DNA of 64,000 nt from Locusta migratoria. Taxonomy: Eukaryota > Arthropoda > Insecta > Orthoptera > Acrididae. A program made the translations under genes and the position numbers. This document shows, in pieces, positions 10,448 through 21,589 of the stretch. The stretch covers positions 372,895,159 through 372,959,158 of the forward strand of contig CM048744.1 in the NCBI GenBank assembly GCA_026315105.1. Direction: 5' to 3'. Below the pieces are notes generated by a model. It saw only the letters and a program-made list of their open reading frames with translations. It was not told the origin of the DNA and ran no database searches. Within the stretch, counting starts at the first letter, position 1; each line of letters starts with the position of its first letter.

Positions 10448-11288
10448 TATAAAATCTATCTGGTATCTCCCCGGTGTCTCCTGGTCTCTTCCACGTATAC
10501 AACCGTCTTTTGTGATTCTTAAACCAGGTGTTTGTTATAACTAAATTATGTTCCATGCAAAATTCTACCAGGCGGCTTCCTCTTTCATTCCTTTTGCCCA
10601 GACCATATTCACCCACTATCTTCCCTTCCCTTCCTTGTCCTACTACCGAATTCCAGTCTCCCATAACAATTAAGTTTTCCTCTCCCTTAATTGTCTGAAT
10701 AATTTCCTTTAGCTCCTCATATATTTCTTCGATCTCCTCATCATCGGCAGAGCTAGTTGGCATATAAACCTGTACTACTGTTGTCGGTGTTGGCTTCGTA
10801 TCTATCTTGACAATGATAATGCGATCGCTGTGCTGGTCATAGTAGTTTACCCGCATTCCTATTTTCTTATTCATTATCAATCCTACTCCTGTAATAGCCC
10901 CAACTGATTTTGTATTTATAATCCTGTACTCACCTGACCAGAAATCCTGTTCATCCTGCCACCGAACTTCACTAATCCCCACTAAATCTAACTTCAACCT
11001 ATCCATTTCCCTTTTTAAATTTTCTAATTTTCCTACTCGATTAAGGGATCTAACATTCCACGCTCCGACCCGTAGAATGCCAGTATTGTCTTTCCTGATG
11101 ATCACATCCTCCTGAGTAGTCCCCGCCCGGAGATCCGAATGGGGGACTATTTTACCTCCGGAATATTTTACCCGAGAGGATGCCATCATCATATGTTCAT
11201 ACAGTAGAGCTGCATGTCCTCGGGAAAAATAACGGCTGTAGTTTCCCCTTGCTTTCAGCCGTTCGCAGTAGCTGTGTGGCAAAGCCAC
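10434..11288 (-). pseudogene. RTE endonuclease domain
   Basis: Open frame with EEP/APE-type motifs: LRVGAWNVRSLNRVGK (the Asn of the first box), VGISEVRWQDE (catalytic Glu), IVVQVYMPTSSADDE-like block, and ENLIVMGDWNSVVGQ with GLGKRNERGSRLVEF (the GDWN box). RTE elements nick target DNA with this nuclease to start target-primed reverse transcription. The frame runs out at GDTGEIPDRFYNGKT, where a one-base shift moves the downstream part (beginning MVRHRFRNQVLKC, with the SDHNLLV end of the nuclease) into another frame. Confidence 0.88.
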
Positions 11289-11515
11289 ATTAGCTGATGT
11301 TACAAGGCCAGCTCAGTCAATCATCCAGACTGTTGCCCCTGTAACTACTGAAAAGGCTGCTGCCCCTCTTCAGGAACCACACGTTTGTCTGGCCTCTCCA
11401 CAGATACCCCTCCGCTGTGGTTGCACCTACGGCACGGCTATCTGTATCGTTGAGGCACGCAAGCCACCCCACCTCGGCAATGTCTGTGGTTCATGGGAGT
11501 AATTTCATGCGATGT

Positions 11516-12390
11516 AATTTGTTTAATACTTGACTCCTCCTCCAAAGTGTACTTCAAGACATGGGTTTTGTAGTCTAGGTATTTTCAACACTAACAGGGA
11601 AATAATGCTGGGTGAGGAATATTTCTGAGTACCAGTAACAGATGCAGATATTTACTCTGCTTTTGGCCAACATTTAACTAGAAAGGAATGGAAAAATACG
11701 TCAACCCCGGATAAAAATACAATTTTTCATGGCATTGTTTCGAAATGAATATGATAAAAAGCACAATTTATAATTGCGCAACTTCGACAGTTTAAGTATA
11801 TAAACTGTATATACAGAATGTGATAACAAGTTTAACAGAATAAGAATTTTCCTGTGGACATATTTTCAGATTGATATTTACACATCTAAACCTTGTGAAT
11901 AATTGGTACTGAAAAGTAGTTACATGGACATACATCTTCAGTGGCAGGACGAGCAACTTTTTCCAGATTTGTTTTCTGTTATTGAAATTCTCTGTTGTAG
12001 TCGAAGTTTTTATAGTGTTATATTATTTCAGGCGACTAATTGAAGCTATTATCAGCCTTTTTCAAACTAGCCATACTCGTAAGCACTAATATTACGAGTA
12101 CAGGTTTCAGTCATATTTTCTGTGTCATTACCATTGTAGCTTCATCTTATTTACGCTACATTAGTACTGTTAAAGTTAACGAGAGACTTCTTAGCTCTTC
12201 AACTATTTTAAACACAGGGGGCGCGGGAGCAGTGAGGGGCGGGGGGGGGGGGGGGGTGACAATGGACACCTAACCGCTGTAGTATTGGCACCACAAAGTG
12301 GAAAAGCTGAGGTCACGCACATCATATTGAATAGGATTCATCTTCTATCTATCTTCTATTTATATCTATAAAATTGATGTGTGTATGTAG
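11516..12390. other. Intron, unassigned
   Basis: AT-rich with a G-run near 12240-12256. No gene or known repeat recognised. Confidence 0.5.
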
Positions 12391-13227
12391 GAGGTGCGAC
12401 AATACAGTAATGCGACTGATTTTCTTTGCAAGCTGTGGCAACCCTGCAAGCTTGAGCAGGCACAATATCTTTGACCTTGGTCTATAAGCTGCTTCTAGTC
12501 CAAGCAGCACATCGATGCAACTGGTCAGTCGTGAGTTGTGCTGAAGTAAGTTAACATGTGTTTGTGTCTCTTGTCACGGAAATGGAACTGCATAATATTG
12601 CGCAACGGAATGCTATTTCTTTTTGCGTTAAGTTGGGTGAAACCGCGACAACTTACGGTAAGCTTCAGAAGGCTTTTGGAGAGGAGGTGATGTCAAGAGC
12701 TAAAGTTTTTCGTTGGCGCAAAATGTTTAGTGAAGGCAGACAAATGTTGAAAATAAAGGCCACAGTGGACAACCATCAACCTCACGGACGGATGTGAACT
12801 TGGCCTGGGTGCATGAACTCGTACGATCTGATTGAGGATTATCCGTGAAACTGATTGCAGAAGAACTGAACATCAATTGAGAAATGGTTCGCCTAGTAAT
12901 AACTGAAGATCCCATACTGCTCCACACGCCATCCCATACTGCTATCTCAGTACAGTGATTTTTAACCTCAAAACAAATTTCAGTAGTTTTTTCTATTATA
13001 CGTCAAAATGGCGCTCAACAAAACATGATGTCCAAAAAGCTGTGACGAGGGTCTTGGAGGATATTACAGAAGATGAGTTTCAGATATTTTACCATCAATG
13101 GCAGAAGCGCTAAAAAAGTGTGTGCAATCAGAAGGGAACTACTTTGAAGGAGACAAAATTATACTTGACTAAAACGATAAGCAACAATTTTTTTTCACAT
13201 CAGTCTCATTACTTTTTGTCGCACCTC
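12391..13227 (+). mobile_element. Internally deleted mariner with both terminal inverted repeats
   Basis: The ends are inverted copies: gaggtgcgacaatacagtaa (12391) against the complement of the right end, gaggtgcgacaaaaagtaat (13227). The interior encodes a mariner N-terminus (FCVKLGETATTYGKLQKAFG, then RAKVFRWRKMFSEGR, then VHELVRSD and LIAEELNIN). After a large deletion it resumes at the C-terminus (KAVTRVLEDITEDEF, then KKCVQSEGNYFEGDK). At about 840 bp, against about 1.3 kb for intact mariners, the catalytic middle is lost. It carries stops and would need transposase in trans. Confidence 0.88.
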
Positions 13228-13276
13228 AAGAGGGCTGGTATAAAGTAAAGTGAGTATTCAAATTGTTCAGGCGATA

Positions 13277-13636
13277 AATTCCTAACAGGAAAAATATACG
13301 TAAAAAGTAGATGAAGTACACTTACCAGGCGAAGGGGCACAGGCAGTAATAGCAACAAATAAACACACAGACACACACACACACAAACACACACAAATGC
13401 TAGCTTTCGCAGCCTAGGTGCTTCATCAGGCAGAAGGGAGGAGAGGGAAAAGGAAATGATGAGGGTTTTAAGGAAGGGGGTAAGGAGCCATTCCAATCCC
13501 GGGACAGGAAAGACTTACCTTGGGGGAAAAAATGGAGGGTAAATAAATGCACACACACCCACACATTTACACAGACACAACTACACTTAGGCAGACATAC
13601 TGTAGAACTGTAGAAAGCAAAGAAGTTAGAAGTTAG
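13277..13636 (-). repeat. Dispersed repeat with (CA)n, copy 1
   Basis: About 360 bp containing (CA)n at 13372-13397 and, on the minus strand, CCTGATGAAGC followed by GCTGCGAAAGC. A near-identical copy follows at 14250-14623 and an inverted third copy at 14624-14980. The sequence between copies 1 and 2 (13637-14249) may be the body of the same element. The CVCVCV-type ORFs come from the microsatellite. Confidence 0.8.
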
Positions 13637-14249
13637 ACCTTTTTTCGGAAAAAAGTACGAGAAAATCGCGTGAGAAACCAAGGGAAACGTCTAAATAGGT
13701 TTGGTGAAGTGGTAGCAGATTACGATATTGAGGCTAAGAATAGTCTGACGATGGAATAGTAGAGTCAAAACCAAGGTAAAGTAGCTGAAATACGATCGGA
13801 AAAGTAGGAAAAACGAACTGAAATGTGGAAAAACGGGAATGGAAACAAACGTGAGGTGACTAGGAAATGCCGAAAATGGTTATAAACAATATGAGAAACT
13901 ACAGTTGTGAAATAATGTTTACGTTATATAGCGAGAAAATTTAATGAGCGGTATATTTCAGTCAGAAGAAGGAGTAATGGAAGTGGTAAATATCATTAAA
14001 AGTACTCAAAGGTTAAGTTAGGAAGTGAACGTATTGTTGTAAGTAAATGTGAACAGTAAGATAAGAAGGGAATTTGGAATGGAACTGCTATATAAAATAT
14101 ATATAAATGAATAAATAAAAATAAAAAACAAAAACAAAAACGCAAAAACAAGGGAAAGTTAAAAGACAGGAAAGATTTTGAAAGGTAACAGAACAATGAC
14201 GGAAGTAATTGTTGAATTCAAATTTATGATACGAATATTATAGAGGAAA
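13637..14249. other. AG-rich spacer between two repeat copies
   Basis: No open frame with a domain. Possibly the non-coding interior of the repeat element whose ends flank it. Confidence 0.4.
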
Positions 14250-14266
14250 AATTCCTAACAGGAAAA

Positions 14267-14342
14267 ATATACGTAAAAAGTAGATGAAGTACACTTACCA
14301 GGCAAAGGGGCACAGGCAGTAATAGCAACAAATAAACACACA

Positions 14343-14386
<44 letters not shown>

Positions 14387-14858
14387 TGCTAGCTTTCGCA
14401 GCCTAGCTGCTTCATCAGGCAGAAGGGAGGAGAGGGAAAAGGAAATGATGAGGGTTTTAAGGAAGGGGGTAAGGGGCCATTCCAATCCCGGGACAGGAAA
14501 GACTTACCTTGGGGGAAAAAATGGAGGGTAAACAAATGCACACACACCCACACATTTGCACAGACACAACTACACTTAGGCAGACATACTGTAGAACTGT
14601 AGAAAGCAAAGAAGTTAGAAGTTAACTTCTAACTTCTTTGCTTTCTACAGTTCTACAGTATGTCTGCCTAAGTGTAGTTGTGTCTGTGTAAATGTGTGGG
14701 TGTGTGTGCATTTATTTACCCTCCATTTTTCCCCAAAGGTAAGTCTTTCCTGTCCCGGGATTGAATGGCCCCTTACCCCCTTCCTTAAAACCCTCATCAT
14801 TTCCTTTTCCCTCTCCTCCCTTCTGCCTGATGAAGCAGCTAGGCTGCGAAAGCTAGCA

Positions 14859-14908
<50 letters not shown>

Positions 14909-14978
14909 TGTGTGTTTATTTGTTGCTATTACTGCCTGTGCCCCTTCGCCTGGTAAGTGTACTTCATCTACTTTTTAC

Positions 14979-14980
<2 letters not shown>
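14267..14980. repeat. Giant near-perfect palindrome, arms about 357 bp
   Basis: The left arm 14267-14623 and right arm 14624-14980 are inverted copies meeting with no spacer at gaagttagaagtt/aacttctaacttc. Each arm contains a CA/GT microsatellite (about 14340-14383 and 14863-14906) and the CTGATGA-stem-GAAA motif. In the right arm CTGATGA is at 14827-14833, GCAGC/GCTGC pair at 14835-14839 and 14843-14847, and GAAA is at 14848-14851. Confidence 0.9.

Positions 14981-15034
<54 letters not shown>
14979..15034. repeat. (AT)n microsatellite
   Basis: Uninterrupted alternating AT directly abutting the palindrome. Confidence 0.95.
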
Positions 15035-15038
<4 letters not shown>

Positions 15039-15039
15039 A

Positions 15040-15990
15040 TGTTGCTACACATGTCCCGAATATATGTTCCCAGTTTCAAGTGTACAGCATAGTTCGTTTG
15101 TTTTCGACAGACAGAAAGGTTAGATGTGCTTTAGAGTGCTCAGCGATTTGCTATTATCATAAAAAATGGAGTAAAGTGTTTGCATCGAATTCTGGGTGAA
15201 AAATAGAATCAAATGCTCTCATACACTTGAAATATTGACAGAGGCATACGGGGAGTCTGATCTAAGTAAAAATTTTTTCGGATGTTTTGGACATAAGATA
15301 TGTTCAGTGAAGTTTGTTCCAAAACTTCTCAAATTTGATGAGAAGAACTGTTGCATGAGCATCACTTAAGGCTCTCCAATAACATCAATGGTGAAGCTTA
15401 TTTGCTCTTAACGGTCATAACTGGTGACAAAACATGGATGGACAGTTATGATATTTAAACGAAAGCCCAATTGTCCCAATGGAAACATCCTGCAGAGCCA
15501 AGACCGAAAAAACCAAGACAAGTTCGATCAAATGTCAGTTTTTCTCACTGTTTTTTCACAATTACCGTGGCATAGATCACCATGAATTTTTGCCTCAATG
15601 TCTTATGGTCAATAAGGTGTATTATCATCATGTTATGTGCCATTTGTAACAATTGTGGAAAAACAATTCATGGCTTTTGCATCATGACAGTCCACCTTCC
15701 CATTCATTGTTGCTTGTGAGAGATTTTATGGTTAAAACAACACAATAGTCATGCCTCATCCACAATATTCACGGGCTCCCTGCGACTTTTTCCTGTGCCC
15801 CAAACTGAAGGAATGTATGAAAGGACTACAATTTATAATAATTGAGGAAATAAAACCGCTTCACTGGAAGTACTTGAAAACTGTACCAAACAGTGCTTTG
15901 AGGACCATAAACCTTGATAAACACTTAAATAGTTTTTTTGTGAAAATAGAAAATCACTTTACATCTCATATGTTCCCAGTGGACCTCCCC
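15040..15990 (+). mobile_element. Second mariner relic, different lineage
   Basis: The N-terminal IEFWVKNRIKCSHTLEILTE and AYGESDLSK jump directly to KFVPKLLKFDEKN, an internal deletion. The catalytic region follows as broken frames: LVTKHGWTVM (GDETW region), QWKHPAEP-like, VFLTVFSQ, VACERFYG and NNTIVMPHPQYSRAPCDFFL. The last is the third catalytic Asp block, here with Arg-Ala in place of the usual residues. Numerous stops. The C-terminal segment is open at 15751-16035 and ends in a poly-C tract. Clear terminal repeats were not found. Confidence 0.8.
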
Positions 15991-16257
15991 CCCCCCCCCC
16001 CCCCCGATGCAATCTACAGGAAATTTTCAGATTAGCCAAGCGGATGATCATGTGAAAAATGGTAGCAATCAGATCAAGATATGTATTAATGTATACCAAA
16101 CAGTTTACAGCAGTTTGGGTATGGCTCCAATATTCAAGATAGGAAATAGGAGTGATCCACAGAATTACAGGCCTACATCGTTGACGTCGCTTTGGAGCAG
16201 GATTTTATAACATATACCTTCGTCAAATATTATGAACTACCTTGATGAGAACGACCT

Positions 16258-16645
16258 ATTGAGCCGCGGTGGAGTGGCCGAGCGTTCCAAGGGCGCCTAG
16301 CTGCGGAGCGCACCGCTGCTAGCCGTCGGAGGTTCAAATCCTTCTCCCTCGGGCATCTGTGTATTTCTTGTCCTTAAGTTAAAGTAGTTTGTAAGTTTCA
16401 AATGTTTGTTAAGCTTAAGGGACTTAACTACGGGGTCATCAGTCCCTAAACTTACAAACTACTTATGAACTAGCTACAACTAAGGACGGCACAAATATCG
16501 ATGCCCGAGGTGGGATTCGAACCCCCGACCGTAGTGGCCGTGCAGACCGTGAGTGAAGCACCTCAGTCCCCTCGGCCACCGCGAACGGCAGTTTGTAAGT
16601 CTCGGGACTGATCACCAGAGTAGATATACAAACATTTGAACATTT
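16258..16645 (+). mobile_element. SINE containing a second SINE in opposite orientation
   Basis: The outer copy (+) is a divergent subtype with a longer tRNA-like head (GGAGTGGCCGAGCG, GGAGGTTCAAATCC). Its tail is interrupted at agtttgtaagt (16386-16396), which is duplicated at 16590-16600. The inner copy on the minus strand occupies 16397-16589. The outer copy carries its own target duplication in the LINE. Confidence 0.92.
16397..16589 (-). mobile_element. Inner SINE of the nested pair
   Basis: Complete minus-strand copy of the common SINE: tail first (caaatgtttgttaagctt), box B complement (ggattcgaacccccgacc), head complement ending ccaccgcgaacggc. Confidence 0.93.
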
Positions 16646-17045
16646 TGAGAACGACCTCTTCACCCATTTCAGCACTTCAGCCAGTTTTTTACTCATAGGA
16701 TATGATGAATGCTATCGACAAGGGATGTCAAATATATGCCGTAATTCTAGATTTTCGGATGTCTTTTGACACTGTAGGTCACAAGCGTCTTCTAATCAAA
16801 TTGCCTGCTTATGGAATATCGCCACAGTTGTGCGATTGGATTCGTGATTTCCTGTGAGAAAGGACACAGTACGTTGTAATTTACAGAGAGTAATCGAGTT
16901 TTGATATCTGGCGTTCCCAGGGAAATGTTATGGGGCCGCTACTGTTTCTTATTTTTAGGAACGATTTAAGAGACAATCTGAGAAGCTCTCTTAGACTGTT
17001 CGCGGATGATGCTGTCATTTATGGCTTACTTATAAATGCTTTCTG

Positions 17046-17377
17046 TTCTTATTCCTCTAGTTTGACTGAAATAATCATACAAAGTCGTTCTTGCCGTAAT
17101 TTTATTGTATTTTTACTATAGACTTTACTGCATTTTATTGTAGTTATTCAAGACATCTCTAATATTTTATATGGATTGTATAATAAGAGTATTACAAATC
17201 AAGATTCTTTCTTTTAAATTTCTAGAGAAAATAGGTCATCTGTCTTATTTTCCAGCAACTGTAATCGAAATTTTAAATAAAATTTAATTTTAAATTGAAA
17301 CAACAGCTACATTGTTGTAATGCACACTCTTCCTCCTGTTCCAAGATCTTATCTTCATGGACACATTTTGGGTCTGT
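17046..17377. other. Intron, unassigned AT-rich
   Basis: No gene or repeat family recognised. Confidence 0.5.
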
Positions 17378-17388
17378 AGCTCAGCTTT

Positions 17389-17577
17389 GCTGGCCGCGGT
17401 GCCCGAGGTGACTGAGGTTGCTCCAGTCATGGTCTGCACGGCCACTACGGTCGGGGGTTCGAATCCCCCCTCGGGCATGGATATTTGTGCCGTCCTAGTT
17501 CGTAAGTAGTTTGTAAGTTTAGGGACTGATGACCCAGTAGTTAAGTCCCTTAAGCTTAACAAACATTTGAACATTTG
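17389..17577 (+). mobile_element. tRNA-derived SINE
   Basis: Same family as 9361-9560. The target duplication is agctcagcttt at 17378-17388 and 17578-17588. Confidence 0.95.
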
Positions 17578-17889
17578 AGCTCAGCTTTCTTACCTCATTG
17601 CTTGTCCAGTTCCTCCAATATGGCTTGTGTCTTCCCACAAGTCTTCATTCTCCGCTCCATCAACACTTTTGTTCTACCGGTTTACCATAATAAAGATGAT
17701 AACTGCATCATACACACCAAGCTCCAATATACAGTACCCCAGAAACACAATGTTGCGCACTCTAGTCCACACTACATTATTGAATGACTCATTCAAGTTT
17801 TAGATTATTGATGGAAAGTCTCCTAAAATATTCTTCAAAAGAGATACATTGGCTCGCCATTTCTTCATCAGGTAGAACAGGAAGGAACG

Positions 17890-19300
17890 GGCCCTTCCGG
17901 ATGCCATGAAGGGTACGCGGTGCAGCCAACTGCAGGTGGTCGCTCACATCGGTACCAATGATGTGTGTCGCTTCGGATCTGAAGAGATTTTCTCAGGTTT
18001 TGAGCGGCTATCTGAAGTTGTAAAGACTGCCAGTCTTGCTTGCAAGATGAAAGCAGAGCTCACCATCTGCAGCATAGTTGACAGAACCGACTGTGGACCT
18101 TTGGTACAGAGCCGTGAGGAGGGTCTGAATCAGAGGCTCAGACGGTTCTGCGACCGTGTAGGCTACAGATTCCTTGACTTGCGCCATCGGGTGGTGGGGT
18201 TCCGCGGAATAGGTCAGGAGTCCATTACACGCAGGAAGCGGCTACACGGGTAGCGCGGGCTGTGTGGCGTGAACCGGGTGGTTTTTTAGAGTAGAGGACT
18301 TTGCGGATACAATAAATGGACTGTCTCAAAGGGTGCAGGTGGATCACAGGAGAAACATAGATCTTGGAACTAACGGTGCAACAGTTGTAAATTGTCGTAG
18401 CTGTGTCGGTAAAGTACCAGAACTCCAAGCATTAATAGAAAGCACCAAAACACATTACAGGTAGCGAAAGTTGGCTTAAGCCGGAAATAAGTTCAGCATA
18501 AGTTTTTGCATGAGATCTAACTGTGTTCAGAAAGGATAGATTAAACAAAATAGGTGGAGGCGTGTTTGACGCCGTCAAAAGTAGTCTATTGTGTAGTGAA
18601 GTTGAAGTTGATAGTTCCTGTGAGTTGTTATGGGTTGAGGTAGTGCTCGCAAGTAGTAAAAAGGTAGTAATTTTTTTCTTTTGCCGGCCCCCGACTGTGA
18701 CGTTACAACAGCAGAAAGGTTCAAAGAAAACCCGTGTGTAATTGAAAACAGTATCCGAATCAAACAATAATAGTAGCGGTGTTTTTAATTTACCCTGAAT
18801 CTGTTGGCGAAATTATACTTTCAAATCACGGGGTACGCATAAAATATCGTGCGAAATTGTACTAAATGCATTCTCTGAGAATTACTTCGAACAATTAGTT
18901 CATGAGCCACCTAGAATTGTAAATGGATGTCACACTTTATCTCTTAGCAACAAATAATCCTGAGCTCATAACGAGTTTCAAAACGGATACAGGTATTAGT
19001 GAACACAGAGCTGTAGTAGCGTGAATGAATATCGAAAGTCCCGAAGTTACCAAAAATATAAGAAATGCATATTTTTCAGGAAATCAGATAGAAATACAAT
19101 ACATTGCCTCTTGAAAGACAGTTTCCACTCGTTCCTAACACTAAACGGAAGTGTAGACCAGATGTGGCTCAAATTCAAAGAAGTGGTATTGACAGCAATT
19201 GACAGTTTTACAGCAAATAAATTAATAAAAAAGGAGGTGATCCCCCTTGGTACACAAACTGCATATAGGGAACCGCTCATTTGTGTGCCGAGTAATGAAA
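17890..19300 (+). mobile_element. 5' part of a CR1-like LINE: ORF1 esterase and start of endonuclease
   Basis: LQVVAHIGTNDVCRFGSEEI followed by LTICSIVDRTDCGPL, NQRLRRFCDRVGYRFLDL is an SGNH/esterase-like ORF1 block (GTND box) typical of CR1-type LINEs. Its frame stops at about 18251. A degraded AP-endonuclease start follows near 18340-18740 (NCRSCVGKVPELQALI; then RLNKIGGGVFDAVKSSLL, SSCELLWVEVVLASSKKVV) and the ISEHRAVVA block near 19000. Several stops. No RT follows. It could belong with the RT fragment at 16035-17045, which lies upstream and so is not collinear. Confidence 0.72.
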
Positions 19301-19840
19301 AAGGTTTACAAATGAAGTACTTTCCATTCCACCACTAGAGGCAGTACAATTTTTCATGCAGTTTTGTGCATGCTGCGAGTTTCTTCTGCATTTGACTTAG
19401 CAATATTGCATCCACGGCAATGTTTACACCAAATTAATCAATATATTCCAAACAATATTTCTGCATTTTAAAAAATTTAAAAATACAACATAATAACTAT
19501 TTCTACTCTCCTTAAAATTCTGGGAAAAATAGGTTGAATACTGGCAACCCAAATTTGGTCTTGAAATGTCATGTCTTCTAAAACTATGCATAGCTCATAA
19601 TCTTAATCTACTTGTATAAAAATCATTGTAAGTATGCATGTTCCCTATGGACTCCAAAACAACTGAGCAATTCTGATATCTTATTTTCAACTTTAGCATT
19701 CTTTAGAAAATGTTTTTATTGGTTGCTTTGTTCTGCATAATATGATTCAACACAATGTATGCCTTGCTTATACAATCCTCTGCGTGTTTAGTTCAGATTT
19801 ATATATTAATATTGCAGTGTAAGATATACTTTAAAAGTTT
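19301..19840. other. Intron, unassigned AT-rich
   Basis: No gene or repeat recognised. Confidence 0.5.
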
Positions 19841-19844
19841 TTGT

Positions 19845-20600
19845 TTCAGACTTTGAATGACAGAAGCATTACTAGCAGAGAAACGCTCACACACTTATAC
19901 ACGAGAGCGCTGTCTCAGGCAGCTGTGGACAGTCTGCGAAACTCAGCACGGCCAAAGCAAGAGCAATTAGTGTGGAGAGGAGAGGGAAGCAGGAGGGGAG
20001 GGGTGAGATGCACGGCATGGGTGGGGGAATACGTCAGTGCTGTCAGACGTACAGTGCAGAAGATAGGGAAGGGACTGAAATGTGTGGCGGGATGGGAGAT
20101 GAATGTAAGGATACAGTGTGGACAGGAAAGGGAAGGGTGGTGGAGGCAGGAACTAGCGAAGGTTTAGGCCTGGGGGATTGTTGGAGTGTAGGATATATAA
20201 TAGGGAGATATATCTACACTTCTGCCAGTCTTCAGGCCTAAAGCTTCGCTACTTCCTGTCTCCATCACCCTTCCCTTTCCTGTAAACAGTCTATCCCTAC
20301 ATTCATCTCCCATCCCGCCACACATTTCAGTCCCTTCCCTTCCTTCTGCACTGTCCATCAGACAGCACTGGCATATTCCCCACCTGTGCTGTGCATCTCC
20401 CCTTTCCCCTCCTGCTTCCCTCTCCTTATCCCTTCCTCACCCCCGTGAATGGTGCCCTTCACCTCGGCTGCGCTGAGTTTTGCAGACTGGCCACAGCGGC
20501 TGGAGAAGGTGGTTACGTCTGTGTTTGTGTGTGTGTGTGTGTCTGGCCGATGAAAGCCTTGACGGTCAAAAGCTGTCAACTTGCTTTCTAATAACACTCC
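19845..20600. repeat. Large imperfect inverted repeat with (GT)n
   Basis: 19845-20225 and 20230-20600 are inverted relatives. On both arms one can read gatgggagatgaatgta, ggaagcaggagggga and the gaagggactgaaatgtgtgg segment. The right arm ends in (GT)n and GGCCGATGAAAGCC. The ORFs in either arm (Gly/Arg-rich) mirror one another and are artefacts. Confidence 0.8.
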
Positions 20601-20639
20601 ACTCCATATTTTATGGCGCTGGCACAGCAACCGTAATTG

Positions 20640-21183
20640 AACTTTTTGGTAAAAAACAGTCTTGGTTGCATAAACTTGATGTTTTATTTATTTACTCATG
20701 TCGCGTTTCCCCTCTTCTGGGCATCATCAGACGTTGAAAAGTGGGGGGGGGGGGGAAGATTTACAAACTTGTTTACAACACAACTAAAATTATGTTAAAC
20801 CTTTCCTAAGTAAGAAATATTACAATAGGGAGGGTGCAGACTGAAAAAACAGCAGGCCAAATAACTACATTTACTTGTTTGGCCTGGGGGGGGGATGAAA
20901 ATTGTACTAAAAATACCGCTAAAGGGCATAGCTTAATAAATAAAATTACTTCACTCTGAAGTTATAGAGCGTCAAATTATTAAAATTCAATAAAAATAGA
21001 TGTAACTGTTGCTCAATAATGGGGGCAACGAAGCTAGGTTTACTCACGCAGAGTCGACCCCTGCCACAACCCTGGACTGCTTCTGCGCTCGTGTCTTACC
21101 AGCAAGATGACGTCCAGAAGATGCAAAACGCGTCATGTTTAAATTAATAAAACATCTAGTTTATGCAACGAAGTCAGTTTTTT

Positions 21184-21233
<50 letters not shown>

Positions 21234-21235
21234 AA
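20640..21235. repeat. Pair of inverted PLE-like terminal repeats with long poly-T
   Basis: The minus-strand copy at about 20640-20745 (read in reverse: CTGATGATGCCCAGAAG, GGGAAACGCG, ATAAAACATCAAGTTTATGC) and the + copy at about 21095-21190 (AGAAGATGCAAAACGCGTCATG, AATAAAACATCTAGTTTATGC) are related. The right copy runs into a T-tract at about 21188-21230. The left contains a degenerate hammerhead-like core. Confidence 0.65.
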
Positions 21236-21589
21236 AAACTTAACTGCTTTTCTGTTATTTGTGCCTTTCCGAGACTCACCTGACGTCTCTGTGGTGAGTA
21301 ACCAACCTATCCTTCGCGAAAATATTGTTATAAATTAATTTCATATACACAGTTAATATATTAGTTTATGTATCCATTATTTATTTTTCAAATATTTCTG
21401 GTATTGGAAATAAAATACAGTAGATAGGATAATATATACTCTGCTACCTGTGCAAAGCCGTAGCAAGTTGCTACATTCATACAACACAATAATATGACAC
21501 CAGACAGTGTGCTCCTTAATTTTATAACATAACACCTACAGCTGCCTTTAATGTTATGAAACCTTTTAATGACTAGTTTTGGTGATAAA

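Larger units (their letters stand above)
8001..11497 (-). mobile_element. Near full-length RTE-type LINE, flanked by target-site duplications
   Basis: About 3.5 kb on the minus strand, with a 5' leader (about 11497-11288), AP-type endonuclease, linker, RT and an (ACA)n 3' tail at about 8001-8020, the short-repeat tail typical of RTE. Imperfect 17-18-bp duplications at 7984-8000 and 11498-11515 bound it, so this is one insertion event and not a fragment. Damage is light: one frameshift near 10450 and a SINE inserted in the RT at 9361-9560. The element sits antisense to the receptor gene in its largest intron. Confidence 0.9.
16035..17045 (+). mobile_element. CR1/Jockey-like LINE RT fragment split by SINEs
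   Basis: APIFKIGNRSDPQNYRPTSL (RT entry block) lies upstream of the SINE pair. Downstream come degraded frames with the ILDFRMSFDTVGH-like first catalytic block near 16740-16780, MGPLLFLIFRNDLRDNL and LRLFADDAVIYG (FADD). Stops and frameshifts occur throughout. Before the SINE insertion it was continuous: the target duplication tgagaacgacct occurs at 16246-16257 and 16646-16657. Confidence 0.8.

Noticed and set aside
13209..15199. Long open frames with Cys-Val and Ile-Tyr runs
   Set aside because: They translate CA/GT and AT microsatellites and their flanks in the palindromic repeat; frames mirror each other on both strands.
19972..20358. Gly/Arg-rich proteins in both strands
   Set aside because: Mirror-image frames produced by an inverted repeat.
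20699..20740. Full hammerhead ribozyme on the minus strand
   Set aside because: CTGATGA and GAAAC are present, but stem II is only partly paired and the cleavage triplet and stem I do not fit.
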